From Betaproteobacteria bacterium (GTDB taxonomy: Bacteria > Pseudomonadota > Gammaproteobacteria > Burkholderiales > Burkholderiaceae_D), in the NCBI GenBank assembly GCA_025362735.1, contig JANYFL010000046.1, positions 1 to 64,000 of the forward strand: a stretch of DNA of 64,000 nucleotides, read 5' to 3'. A program made the position numbers and the translations under genes. Shown here piece after piece: positions 48,564 through 57,693 of the stretch (the first letter of the stretch is position 1; the number at the start of each line of letters is the position of its first letter). The notes under the pieces were generated by a model. That model was not told the DNA's origin. It saw only the letters and a list, made by a program, of their open reading frames with translations, and searched no databases.

Positions 48564-50050
48564 CACCGCGTCGCCAGTTATCCAGTGCTGACGACCTCAC
48601 CACAGGGCAGATCATTGCCTTCGGTGCACTCGTCTGGCCACTGGTGATTGGCCAACAGTCGCTTTCGTTTTTGCTGCCCTATTACAGCCAGGTCATTGGC
48701 CTGCCGCTGGCCGCGCTCGGGTTGATCCTGACCATCGGGCGAGTATTCGATACAGGATGGGATACCGGTATCGCCTATATCTCGGACAATACGCGCAGCC
48801 GCTGGGGCAAACGCCGCCCGTGGATTGTCGGTGGCATGATTCTTTTTCTACCTGCCATCTGGTTCCTGTTCGTGCCGGATCGGGACGCGACTCTGGTGCA
48901 ATTCGGGTGCGCAGTGTTTTTCTTTTTCTTTGCCTGGACGATGGCCTATATCCCAGTCCTGTCGCAGGCCACCGAACTGACGCGCGATAACACCAAGCGC
49001 AATTCAATCACCCTGGCGCAGGGTGTTGCCTCCACCTCGGCGCTGATCATCGGTTCGATCCTGCCCTTCCTTCTACTCGACCAACGCACCGCTGGTCTTC
49101 GCTCATCCTTTGCCGATACCTTGACCAACGCCGGGATGGCGATCCCCTTCATCATTGATTCGCTACGTGCCGCAGTCATCAGCGGCCCCGAGCGTTTCGG
49201 CAAGATCATGCTGGTCATCGTATGGGCCACCAGCATCGCCCTGCCGATCACGCTGGCCGCCTATGTGATCAAGGTGCGCGAAAAGCCCGTTGAGGCAAAA
49301 GCTCCGAAGGGGTCGATTTTTGCAGCGTTGAGCAACCGTGTTTTCCAGCGTTTTTTCATCGGCTATGCATTCATGATGCTCGGCTACATGGGACGCTTGG
49401 GGCTCATCCCTTTTGTCGTCAGCTTTATCTTTCATGCGACCGACGATCTCGTTCTGCTGCTGCTTGCGCAAAACGTTACCGCGATCATCGCTGTACCTTT
49501 GTGGTCGTACCTTCTGCGCCGGTTCGAGCGGGTGAAGGTGGTGATCATCTCCGCCCTGATCGAAGCTTCGGGTTTGCTGTTGATGGCGTTTATCGGACCC
49601 GAACAACACGGGATGCTGTATTTCGCTTTCATCCTGATGGGCGTTCCCGGCCTGACCATCATGCTCGTTCCCTACCAGATCGCTGGCGATTGCGCCGATT
49701 ATGCGAAGTGGAAGACGCGCACCGAATCGCGTGCCATTCATGTCAGCCTCGTGAGTCTAACCAAGAAGACCGGGGCGATCTGGAATGCGGCGTCGGTCGG
49801 TGTCGTCGGGTATCTCGGTTTCAATCCAAAAGTCGCCGAAGCAACGCCTGAAGGGATTGCCCTGCTCACGGGTTTCGGGCTTTACTTTCCTGCGACGGTA
49901 CTCATCATCGGATCGGTCCTGGTGATGGGATTTCCGATTACACGCCGCCGCCAGCAGGCGCTTCAACGCCGCATTGATCGTCGAGCCGCTGCGGAAGCAG
50001 ATGCGCCAAGCTTGTCTAAAGCTGCCATTCTGGCTGGTACGCCCGCCTGA
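48560..50050 (+). CDS. MFS transporter, GPH (MelB-like) type
   Basis: The 496-residue protein has about 12 membrane helices. Near the N-terminus GRVFDTGWDTGIAYISDNT followed by RSRWGKRRPWIVGG is the signature of the glycoside-pentoside-hexuronide cation symporters. The central loop (EKPVEAKAPKGSIF) separates the halves. It begins with an ATGA overlap with the methyltransferase. It likely moves the pathway substrate or product across the inner membrane, behind the TonB receptors. Confidence 0.9.
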   Translation: MTPRRQLSSADDLTTGQIIAFGALVWPLVIGQQSLSFLLPYYSQVIGLPLAALGLILTIGRVFDTGWDTGIAYISDNTRSRWGKRRPWIVGGMILFLPAIWFLFVPDRDATLVQFGCAVFFFFFAWTMAYIPVLSQATELTRDNTKRNSITLAQGVASTSALIIGSILPFLLLDQRTAGLRSSFADTLTNAGMAIPFIIDSLRAAVISGPERFGKIMLVIVWATSIALPITLAAYVIKVREKPVEAKAPKGSIFAALSNRVFQRFFIGYAFMMLGYMGRLGLIPFVVSFIFHATDDLVLLLLAQNVTAIIAVPLWSYLLRRFERVKVVIISALIEASGLLLMAFIGPEQHGMLYFAFILMGVPGLTIMLVPYQIAGDCADYAKWKTRTESRAIHVSLVSLTKKTGAIWNAASVGVVGYLGFNPKVAEATPEGIALLTGFGLYFPATVLIIGSVLVMGFPITRRRQQALQRRIDRRAAAEADAPSLSKAAILAGTPA

Positions 50051-50079
50051 TTTTTAATTCTATCGAGGAGACAAAAATA

Positions 50080-50598
50080 ATGAAATTCAGCCATATCCTA
50101 ACCGCGAGTACAGCCCTTTCTCTGTTTATCGCGGCCAGCCCCGCAATGGCATTGAAACCACCGAAGGGCAAGAACTGTCCGAAGAACGAAATCACACTGG
50201 GACAAGCCGTAGAAATCCTCGAAGTCCATCGGACCTTCAAGGGCGAAGATGGCGAATCGCATATCGAGAAGGTCAGCCTCCCTGGCACCACCAAGAGTTA
50301 CTACGATGGCAAGGCGACGCTGACCCAATTCGATCTCGGCGACCCGACACGCGTGATGCTGGTCTATGGTCATCCCAATATTGAAATCCCCAAGCACCCT
50401 TCACCCTATCGCGAAATTTTTATCCTTTTGAGTGGTTCTTCATTCATGAACATGCCCGACGGTAGCGTGATCGAACGCAAGCCAGGCAGCATGGTCATTG
50501 TGGAAGATCAGGGAACGCCCGGCCGCAGTGGACGCGCGGGGCCTTGCGGCTATGTCGCGCTTGATCTGCAGTTCAAGGATGCGCCGCCAGCGAAGTGA
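50080..50598 (+). CDS. Secreted cupin-domain protein
   Basis: The 172-residue protein has a signal peptide (ILTASTALSLFIAASPAMA) and one cupin domain at about 85-165 (IPKHPSPYREIFILLSGSSFM; KPGSMVIVED). Metal ligands are partial: one His (KHPSPYRE) with a Glu is visible, while the second-motif His is not obvious. It lies 29 bp after the MFS gene on the same strand, with GAGGAG upstream, and likely belongs to the same operon. Possible periplasmic binding or isomerase role. Confidence 0.82.
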   Translation: MKFSHILTASTALSLFIAASPAMALKPPKGKNCPKNEITLGQAVEILEVHRTFKGEDGESHIEKVSLPGTTKSYYDGKATLTQFDLGDPTRVMLVYGHPNIEIPKHPSPYREIFILLSGSSFMNMPDGSVIERKPGSMVIVEDQGTPGRSGRAGPCGYVALDLQFKDAPPAK

Positions 50599-50622
50599 CC
50601 GGCATGTATGGTGGTTGAGGGC

Positions 50623-51702
50623 CTAATCGCTACGCAGGATGTCCGCAGCCACGCTGATCCGAAAACCCGTACCCGCAAAGGGTCGGGTTGAGTGATAGAG
50701 CCAGGACGGAAACAGAATCATCTGTCCCACCGCCGGAGACACCTGGTAGGGAGCTGGCGACGGCACCCTGGCCCCCAGATCGTGTGGGCCGAAGACGATC
50801 TCGCCGCCTGTGCTGCCTTGTTCTGGAAGTTGCGGATAATAAACACCACTCAGCCAACCGTCTTCATGGATATGCGGCTCCTCGTAAGCGCCCGCCTCCA
50901 TGACATTCGCCCATCCCCGCATCGCAAGTCGCGACGGAGTACCACTGTGCAGAAACCGGCTCGCATAGAGTCGCGCTTCAGACAGAAACATCGTGCGCAG
51001 TGCATCCGCGAGCGCCGGAGGAAGCGCGAAGAGGTCATGCAGTCGCACGCCATTGACCAGCGGGCCGTTACGGTCCCTGGGTTCGTGCATGCCGTGCTCA
51101 CGGATTGCATTGGCCAGGGTCTGGTTGAACGTATCCATTGATGAAAATCCTGCGGGCAGCGGCGGCGTGTTCATGCTCACAAGTTGTGTCATGTCCAGCT
51201 CGTCTGAGCTACCGTCACGCCAAGCGCGAGCGATCACGTATATGGCTTGCGCCCGCTGGTTCAAGGGCTCTCGCTTAAGCGTGATCGACACGGCATCAAT
51301 GGCCTCGTCGACACGACCGCGTTGCAACGCGATGCTGGCAGCGAGACAGTGCATCGCTGCGGAGTGGTCATCGCGCTGACAGGCATCCGCTGCGGCCAGC
51401 GCCGCCTCGTCCAAGCGATCTTTGCGCATCAGCAAAAGTGCGAGAACGCCATAGGCCGGTGACAGTTCCGGCGCATGACGAATTGCATCATGGCAAGTCG
51501 CAATCGCCTGTTCGCTTTCTCCGATTGCATCAAGAGATCGAGCGAGGCCGATCAGCGCGCCGTAACGCGCATTGGTGTCAAGCGGCACAGCGCAGGCTTG
51601 GCGATAGGCCTCAATTGCGGCTTTGGGTCTGCCCCACCGGCTGAACCTTGCCGCCTGGTCCAGCAAATGCAGCGCAGCCGCGGAGCTCGGTGCTGTGCTC
51701 AA
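50623..51702 (-). CDS. TPR / putative 2OG-Fe(II) oxygenase
   Basis: The 359-residue protein has TPR-like helical repeats in the first 150 residues (RPKAAIEAYRQACAV; SEQAIATCHDAIRHAPELSPAY) and a C-terminal double-stranded beta-helix domain. The iron triad is visible as H279-x-D281 in HIHEDG and H337 in LYHSTRPF, followed by Arg in FRISVAAD for 2-oxoglutarate. It overlaps the upstream hydrolase gene by four bases, so the two are co-translated. Proteins of this kind often lie near TonB receptors in alphaproteobacteria and betaproteobacteria. Confidence 0.87.
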   Translation of the reverse strand: MSTAPSSAAALHLLDQAARFSRWGRPKAAIEAYRQACAVPLDTNARYGALIGLARSLDAIGESEQAIATCHDAIRHAPELSPAYGVLALLLMRKDRLDEAALAAADACQRDDHSAAMHCLAASIALQRGRVDEAIDAVSITLKREPLNQRAQAIYVIARAWRDGSSDELDMTQLVSMNTPPLPAGFSSMDTFNQTLANAIREHGMHEPRDRNGPLVNGVRLHDLFALPPALADALRTMFLSEARLYASRFLHSGTPSRLAMRGWANVMEAGAYEEPHIHEDGWLSGVYYPQLPEQGSTGGEIVFGPHDLGARVPSPAPYQVSPAVGQMILFPSWLYHSTRPFAGTGFRISVAADILRSD

Positions 51703-53510
51703 GGAAAAGTTTTCCGGATCCAGTTATCGACATCCACGGCAAGTCGCTCCTTTGACTCGCGCAGACCGTGGGTCCCGCCCTGATACACCAACTCCTCATA
51801 GTGACCCTTATAACCGGCCTTGAGTCGGTCGCGTACGCCGGGACGTTTGAACAAATCATCCTCGCTGCCGATGATGGCAAGAGCCGGAAGATTGAACTGG
51901 CTCATGCGCTCGGGGTGCGACGGTGATTCGGGTCGCAGGCTGTCATAAACCAATGTGGCGCTCTGAATGCCGAAGACCTTGCTCGTGCCATCGCCTTTTT
52001 CAACAGCCGCTTTGGCAGCCTGATACTGGGCGAACGTCTTCGCATCTGCGCGTCGTTCTTCCCAGCTCTGCACGTTTACCGTCGGCGCCATATAGAGCAT
52101 CCCGATCACACGCGGGTCATGCGTAACCGCGACATAGTCTGAAATCCAGATGCCACCATTGGAATGGCCGGTCGCTATCACGCGCTTATAGCCAAGTTGC
52201 TCGAACCGGTTCATCCAGCTCTTGAGGTCTTCGGTCACTTCGGCACGGGTCGAACTCTGGATGCCGCTCAAGCCGGAAATCCGCAGCGATGGCGCGAGAA
52301 CGACATAGCCCTTCTGGGCAAACCGCCATCCCATCCAGTGGGTGGACGACTGGATCATGTCACCACTGCGTCCGTGTGCCATGATCAGCGCAGGCTTTTT
52401 CGGGTCAATTTTCTCTGGTGTGTAGAGCATCGCTGAAAGTACTGTGCCATCAGCCGTGATGGTATCGACCAGTTGCTCGTGCACGCGGGCGCGTGGGCCC
52501 ACGCCGTGTTTGACCAGCCACTCCAGTGCATCGGAAACCACCTGGTCGCGCGATTGACCCAATGCACGGTCATAATCTTGCAGATCGATCACAGCAGTTG
52601 AGCCCGCCCGATAATTGCGAAGCTTGGTAAGCGAGACGGCTGGATTTCCCGTGCTGGCCAGGATCAGCGCAGGTACGGGCATAGCTCGCAATCGGGCCTC
52701 ATTACGCAATGCGGCTTCAGGACTCCAGTAGTCGAGCACCGCTTCCGCCGGTGCCACAAAGTTGCCGGTTCCGATCCGATCCGCACCCTGGTTCAGTCCT
52801 CCGCCAACCTCAATCGTGTGGCTAGCCGGATAGGAATTCTGCCCGGTCGCGAAAGCTGTACGGGCCCGGGCGATCACTGCTTCATAATTTTTCGCTAAAC
52901 CATTACCCGGATAGTTTTGTAACTCGGTCAATGGATCGAGTAGAACAACCGCCTTGACCCGGCGCTCTCCGGCTTTGTCGAGGGAATGGTCCGGATTCAG
53001 GGAGACATAATTGGCAGCAGCAATCGCGCCGTAGCTGTTCCCGGCTAATACAAAATCCTCATAGCCGCGCGCCTCCAGCGCAGTCAGTGCAGCATTAATT
53101 TCGTAAGCAGTTTCGGAGAAAGGAAACAGGGTGTAGCTCCGATCCATGTGCGATTGCAGACTGAGCACAGTGAAGCCTTTTGCCGCGAAACGTTCCGCAG
53201 CCCAGCGCCCCGGTTCGTTCGCATAGCCGGGATTCGATCCTGGGCCACCACTGATCATCACGATTGCAGGGCCGTGGATGTTCTCACCCGCAGCAGGTGT
53301 GAACAAGATGGTGGGCGTTAGCACGCGGCCACCACCCGGGGCCTCGCGAATTTCTCCCGGTGGATCGCTGGCGATTGGAAAGACCGTCATCGTCACGCCT
53401 GCAACGGGAGATACAGCAGGGAGCTTTTGCGCCGAAACGCTTAGTGCAATGAGTTGCAGCAAAGAAACTGCGGCGATCATGCTGAGGGCTTTAGTGATAC
53501 CGGTCTTCAT
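51699..53510 (-). CDS. Secreted tandem alpha/beta hydrolase
   Basis: With the start at 53510 (GGAG upstream, then a signal peptide ending LSVSAQ) the product has 603 residues. There are two hydrolase domains: the first with GNSYG (nucleophile S159), the second with GHSNG (S450) and an Asp/His pair in SEDDLFK and GGTHG near the end. Both elbows are intact. The second domain is close to dienelactone hydrolase or prolyl oligopeptidase-like esterases. The enzyme is likely periplasmic and may cleave esters of the imported compound. An operator-like palindrome lies 82 bp upstream. Confidence 0.88.
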   Translation of the reverse strand: MKTGITKALSMIAAVSLLQLIALSVSAQKLPAVSPVAGVTMTVFPIASDPPGEIREAPGGGRVLTPTILFTPAAGENIHGPAIVMISGGPGSNPGYANEPGRWAAERFAAKGFTVLSLQSHMDRSYTLFPFSETAYEINAALTALEARGYEDFVLAGNSYGAIAAANYVSLNPDHSLDKAGERRVKAVVLLDPLTELQNYPGNGLAKNYEAVIARARTAFATGQNSYPASHTIEVGGGLNQGADRIGTGNFVAPAEAVLDYWSPEAALRNEARLRAMPVPALILASTGNPAVSLTKLRNYRAGSTAVIDLQDYDRALGQSRDQVVSDALEWLVKHGVGPRARVHEQLVDTITADGTVLSAMLYTPEKIDPKKPALIMAHGRSGDMIQSSTHWMGWRFAQKGYVVLAPSLRISGLSGIQSSTRAEVTEDLKSWMNRFEQLGYKRVIATGHSNGGIWISDYVAVTHDPRVIGMLYMAPTVNVQSWEERRADAKTFAQYQAAKAAVEKGDGTSKVFGIQSATLVYDSLRPESPSHPERMSQFNLPALAIIGSEDDLFKRPGVRDRLKAGYKGHYEELVYQGGTHGLRESKERLAVDVDNWIRKTFP

Positions 53511-53591
53511 CCATCGTCTCCATGTCAATCCTGTTTTCCTGGATCGCATTCTATTCGGATGGCTGTGTTCCAGTGATTGCGGCAGCACCGG

Positions 53592-53606
53592 TGTCCAATA
53601 TTCGGA
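53592..53606. promoter_or_regulatory. Putative IclR operator, hydrolase operon
   Basis: GTCCAATATTCGGAC is the exact reverse complement of the core before receptor 1 (GTCCGAATATTGGAC). It lies upstream of the minus-strand hydrolase. Confidence 0.6.
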
Positions 53607-53777
53607 CGCGCCCAAGCCAGCGACCCAAATTCCGGTCACTCCAAGAGTTACTTTATGTGGGAAAGCAGCCGAAACTGCGAGTGACGCGCATTGCGCCGAG
53701 GGGATACAACAGGATTTCAAAATGTGACGAAGGGCTGCCTGGCGACAGACAGACAGCACAGTCGTTTTAATGTCCTG

Positions 53778-54692
53778 TTAAGGATTGATGTAGTTGAACA
53801 GCGACAATCCGGTAATGCTCAGATAGGATTTCTGCGCCGCTTCCAGCGTGACCTGCTGTTGTGACAGCGTCGTAATGGCCTTGTTGTAATCCAGGCCCTG
53901 CAAATCATTGAGGTCTTTTTGATACTGCACATCAAAGCTCGATCCGAGGTTATCGAGCGTATCCAGTTCAGACAGACGCGAACCAATGGATGCGCGCACC
54001 GTTGATACGTTATCAATCGCCTTGTCGATGTTGGTATTGGCCGTTGCCAGACCTGTGGTCAAGCTTGCGTTGCCGCCACCCGTCGGTGTTTCCAGCAGCG
54101 TGATGACATCGGTCAAGGTCTTGAAAATGTCCTGGCCGCCACCCTGAAAAATCGATTGCCCGGTCTCGGTGATCGCCATCTGACGCGATGAGCCCACCTG
54201 GGCCAGACGCTGACCCTGGTCACCGTTGTACTGTGCGCCGGTCGCCGTTTGTGTGAACGGTTGGGTCGAAGTCTGATAGCCAGCAAACTGATAGCTGCCG
54301 CTGCCATCTTTGGAGTTGGCCAAGGCAAGCAATTGATCAAGCTGGCTGCGCAGATTGGAAGCGATATAGCCGCGTTGTGTGTCATCGAGGGTGCCGCTAC
54401 CCGCCGTAACGATATTGGACTTGGCTGCATCCAGCAGCTCGCTGACACTCGACAAACTGGACTCGGACTGACTCAAGGAACTCTTGGCAACGTTCCGATT
54501 ATTGGTCAGCTGGGTGTTGATCGACAGTGATTGCGAAACTTCAACAGCGCGCGCCGCCGCAACGGGATCATCAGATGGCGAGGTGATGCGCAGACCACTG
54601 GCAATCTGACTCTGGTTTTTTGCGATAGCCGCCTGCAGCTCGCTCATGCGCGCACTGCCACTCTGATAAATCGTGCTGGTACTAATCCGCAT
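53778..54692 (-). CDS. flgL: Flagellar hook-filament junction protein FlgL
   Basis: The 304-residue protein joins hook and filament. The N-terminus (MRISTSTIYQSGSARMSELQ; QSQIASGLRITSPSDDPVAAARA-type) and C-terminus (QVTLEAAQKSYLSITGLSLFNYI) have the flagellin-like helices. It is the last gene of the flg run, 58 bp after flgK. Two fragments of a similar flgL end lie at 36812 and 41322. Confidence 0.96.
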   Translation of the reverse strand: MRISTSTIYQSGSARMSELQAAIAKNQSQIASGLRITSPSDDPVAAARAVEVSQSLSINTQLTNNRNVAKSSLSQSESSLSSVSELLDAAKSNIVTAGSGTLDDTQRGYIASNLRSQLDQLLALANSKDGSGSYQFAGYQTSTQPFTQTATGAQYNGDQGQRLAQVGSSRQMAITETGQSIFQGGGQDIFKTLTDVITLLETPTGGGNASLTTGLATANTNIDKAIDNVSTVRASIGSRLSELDTLDNLGSSFDVQYQKDLNDLQGLDYNKAITTLSQQQVTLEAAQKSYLSITGLSLFNYINP

Positions 54693-54750
54693 ACGGTTCT
54701 CCCGTTCGGTATGACGCGTGGAAGATCAATAAATAACGCGAGATCATGGT

Positions 54751-56682
54751 TCAGTTCCCCAAGGTCAACAGGGTGTCAAACAGTGAACTGGCAATCTGCA
54801 TGACCTTGGCTGAAGCCTGATAGGCCTGCTGATAGCGGATCAGATCGGCCGCCTCTTCATCCAGATTGACGCCGGATACCGATTGCTGTGACTGGTTGGC
54901 ATCGTTGAGCAGCTTGTCGGCCGCCGCAGAGGTGGTCTGCACTTCATTGGCCTTGGTGCCGATCTGACTGATCAACTGGGCATAAGCGCCCTGATAACTC
55001 GTGTTGCCTAGGGTCTTGCTGGATTGCAAACCGGCAAGTAGCAATGCATTGCGGCTATCCCCTGCGCCACTGGTGTTGGGGCCTACGGTAAACGTGTCGG
55101 TATCGGCAGGCGTGCCTGACAGCACAAAGCTGATACCACCGAAACTGATCGTCGCACCTGCGGTGTAAGGCACTGGCGCTGCAGCTGCATAAGTCGTGGG
55201 GACGCCATTGATCGTCACGGTGACCGCTTGTGTAGCCGGAAAACCGGTGAGCTGGTTGTTGGTGCCGTCGTAAGTCAGTGTCACCGGGCTGGACAATGGC
55301 GAAACCAGATAATTGGCATTCACTGATCCCGCGCTGATCTTGCCACTGCCGGTATTCGCAGCGGTCTGCGCGGTGCGCACCGGCGCGCCTGCGGCCAGCT
55401 TGCTGACATCGTTGATCAAGACACCAAAACCCGAACCACCTGCTGCGGTCGGACGGATCGTGAATTCATCTCCAGCGGCTGGTGTGCCCGAAGCGAGACT
55501 GATCTGAACCCCATCAATCGTTTGCGGAAAAGTGGTGAAGGTACTGGAAGTGTTATCGCTGGATCGAATCAGTGTGTACTGGGTGCCATCGTATTTAATG
55601 CGATAGTCACTGCCAGTCAGTTGGCTGGAATCCAGGATGGTCGCGGCGACGACACCGCTACCGGTATTCTTGGTACTGGTATCGACTTGCGGTGCAATCG
55701 GCTTGAAAAAATTGCCGCCCAATTGGCCGTTCAGATCCTGCCCGAGTTGATGCTGCGCGTTGAATGAATCGGTCAGGGCGATGGCGATCCGTCCCAAGGC
55801 ATTCTGCGCAGTGTCCAAGGTGTCATTGCGAAAGTTGAGCAGTGCGCCCAGCGTGCCGCCAGACAGACTACTCGTTCCCAGAACTACGGTCGAACCAGCC
55901 GTGACATAGCCGACTTCGGTACGGGTCGGGTCAGTCCGCGAAGGTGTCGCCTGGAGTGAGTAGGCGGTCGTGCCGACAACCAGTGGCAAACCGTTCCCGA
56001 TAAAAACGTTGTATTGCCCGCCATCCTGTTTGACGACGGTGACTTTGACTTCCTTGCTCAAATCATTGATCAACTGATCACGCTGATCAAGCAGATCGTT
56101 CGGCGGTTGGCCCGTGCCGTTCTGGGCTTTGACAATCGAATCGTTCAGCTTGGCCAGCTGGGAAGCATAGGAATTGATCAGACCAATGCTGCTGGTCACT
56201 TGTGCATTTACGCCTTGGGAAATTTCTTCCAAGCGACTGTCCAATGTGTTGAATCGGGTCGCCAGCGAATCGGCGCTGGACAACACGGACTGACGGGCAG
56301 GCACTGAACCCGGATCGGACGCTAGCGTCTGCATCCCGTTAAAGAAATCCTGCAAGGCCGGGGCCAGGCCGGAAGACTGATCGCCGAGCAGATTGTCGAT
56401 CTGGTTGATCTGGGTCGCGTAAGTGCTGAGCTCGCTGGACGAAGCCTGGGCTGAGCTGACCTGATTACCGAGGAAGTCGTTGTAGACGCGCTTGATGGTC
56501 GAGACGTCGGTACCGCTACCGACAAAACCATACCCGAAAAACTGCGGAATCCCGGTGGTTTGCACCACGGTCTGACGGCTGTAGCCCGGCGTCGCCGCGT
56601 TGGCGATATTGTGTCCAGCCGTGGTAATCCCCACCTGCGCTGCAGCAAGTCCGGTTTGACCAATGTTCAGGATATTCGCCAT
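54751..56682 (-). CDS. flgK: Flagellar hook-associated protein 1 FlgK
   Basis: The 643-residue junction protein has the axial N-terminus (ILNIGQTGLAAAQVGITTAG; HNIANAATPGYSRQ) and the C-terminal YQQAYQASAKVMQIASSLFDTLL. The middle (about 330-560) is the variable domain. It follows flgJ. Confidence 0.97.
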   Translation of the reverse strand: MANILNIGQTGLAAAQVGITTAGHNIANAATPGYSRQTVVQTTGIPQFFGYGFVGSGTDVSTIKRVYNDFLGNQVSSAQASSSELSTYATQINQIDNLLGDQSSGLAPALQDFFNGMQTLASDPGSVPARQSVLSSADSLATRFNTLDSRLEEISQGVNAQVTSSIGLINSYASQLAKLNDSIVKAQNGTGQPPNDLLDQRDQLINDLSKEVKVTVVKQDGGQYNVFIGNGLPLVVGTTAYSLQATPSRTDPTRTEVGYVTAGSTVVLGTSSLSGGTLGALLNFRNDTLDTAQNALGRIAIALTDSFNAQHQLGQDLNGQLGGNFFKPIAPQVDTSTKNTGSGVVAATILDSSQLTGSDYRIKYDGTQYTLIRSSDNTSSTFTTFPQTIDGVQISLASGTPAAGDEFTIRPTAAGGSGFGVLINDVSKLAAGAPVRTAQTAANTGSGKISAGSVNANYLVSPLSSPVTLTYDGTNNQLTGFPATQAVTVTINGVPTTYAAAAPVPYTAGATISFGGISFVLSGTPADTDTFTVGPNTSGAGDSRNALLLAGLQSSKTLGNTSYQGAYAQLISQIGTKANEVQTTSAAADKLLNDANQSQQSVSGVNLDEEAADLIRYQQAYQASAKVMQIASSLFDTLLTLGN

Positions 56683-56738
56683 GACAGGTTATTTTCGGTT
56701 GTTTGAGCGGAATCTTGAGTTTGTGAGCAGGTATTGGA

Positions 56739-57680
56739 TCAAGCGGTCATCGTACGGTTGATGATCTGGGTCAGCTTGGCAGCGTACTTCGGATCAGTCG
56801 CATAGCCCGCCTTCTGTAGTCCTCGCGCGAAACTCGCTGCATCACTACTATTGGCCAAAACCTTTTCATAGCGCGGGTTGTCACGCAAAAGCTTGGCGTA
56901 GTCCCGGAATGAATCCGCGTAGGAATCGTAAGCACGGAATTTTTCGACGCGCTGTTGTGGCGCGCCGTCGACATATTCGGTCGTTACGGCACTGACGGTC
57001 TTGCCTTTCCAGTTGGCGCCCGCCTTGATGCCGAACAGGTTATGACTATTGGAGCCATCCTGACTCTTGATTTGATGCTTGCCCCAACCCGTTTCGAGAG
57101 CGGCCTGGCCAATCATGAACTTGGCCGGTATGCCGGTCATACGGCTTGCGTCTTCTGCAGCAGTAGCCACCGCCGCATGAAAATCCTGTACGTGCTTGGG
57201 CTGGGCCGCATTGACTTGTCCGGCATCAGCTGTAGATGGAGTGGCGACAACAGAATCGGTCTTATCTGGGGGATAAGCCAATATCCGGGCCTGTAGGGCT
57301 GACATGGGATCGTTGCTCGAAACGGTTGAACCCTCATCAGACGAGACACTGGCCGCTCCGACCACATTCGACAATTGACGAATCAGCACATCAGCCAAAC
57401 CGACCCCACGTGAAGCCATATTCTGCGAAAGCTGCTGATCCAGCATCGAGGTGTACATGCGGCTCTGTTCACTGTCGAAGGGACTATCCTGTGGCGTCGC
57501 TTGACGCATGCTTTTCAGCATCATGTTCATGAACAGCGCTTCAAACTGTTTTGCTGTCGCCTTGATCGCTTCAGGTGAATTCTCACGCGCTGCTTGACGC
57601 AGGTCATTGACGCTTTTTGTATCAAGCGCCAGTTTCCCGGTGAGGTCGACTTGGGTCGTTCCACTGACTCCCGCGTTCAT
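56739..57680 (-). CDS. flgJ: Flagellar rod assembly protein/muramidase FlgJ
   Basis: With the start at 57680 the protein has 313 residues. The N-terminal rod-cap part (about 30-110; KQFEALFMNMMLKSMRQATP; FDSEQSRMYTSMLDQQ) is followed by a glucosaminidase/muramidase domain (about 160-310; IPAKFMIGQAALETGWGKH with the catalytic Glu; NLFGIKAG). This two-domain form is typical of beta- and gammaproteobacteria and opens peptidoglycan for the rod. An upstream start at 57725 would overlap flgI. Confidence 0.95.
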   Translation of the reverse strand: MNAGVSGTTQVDLTGKLALDTKSVNDLRQAARENSPEAIKATAKQFEALFMNMMLKSMRQATPQDSPFDSEQSRMYTSMLDQQLSQNMASRGVGLADVLIRQLSNVVGAASVSSDEGSTVSSNDPMSALQARILAYPPDKTDSVVATPSTADAGQVNAAQPKHVQDFHAAVATAAEDASRMTGIPAKFMIGQAALETGWGKHQIKSQDGSNSHNLFGIKAGANWKGKTVSAVTTEYVDGAPQQRVEKFRAYDSYADSFRDYAKLLRDNPRYEKVLANSSDAASFARGLQKAGYATDPKYAAKLTQIINRTMTA

Positions 57681-57693
57681 ATCGGCAATCCGT

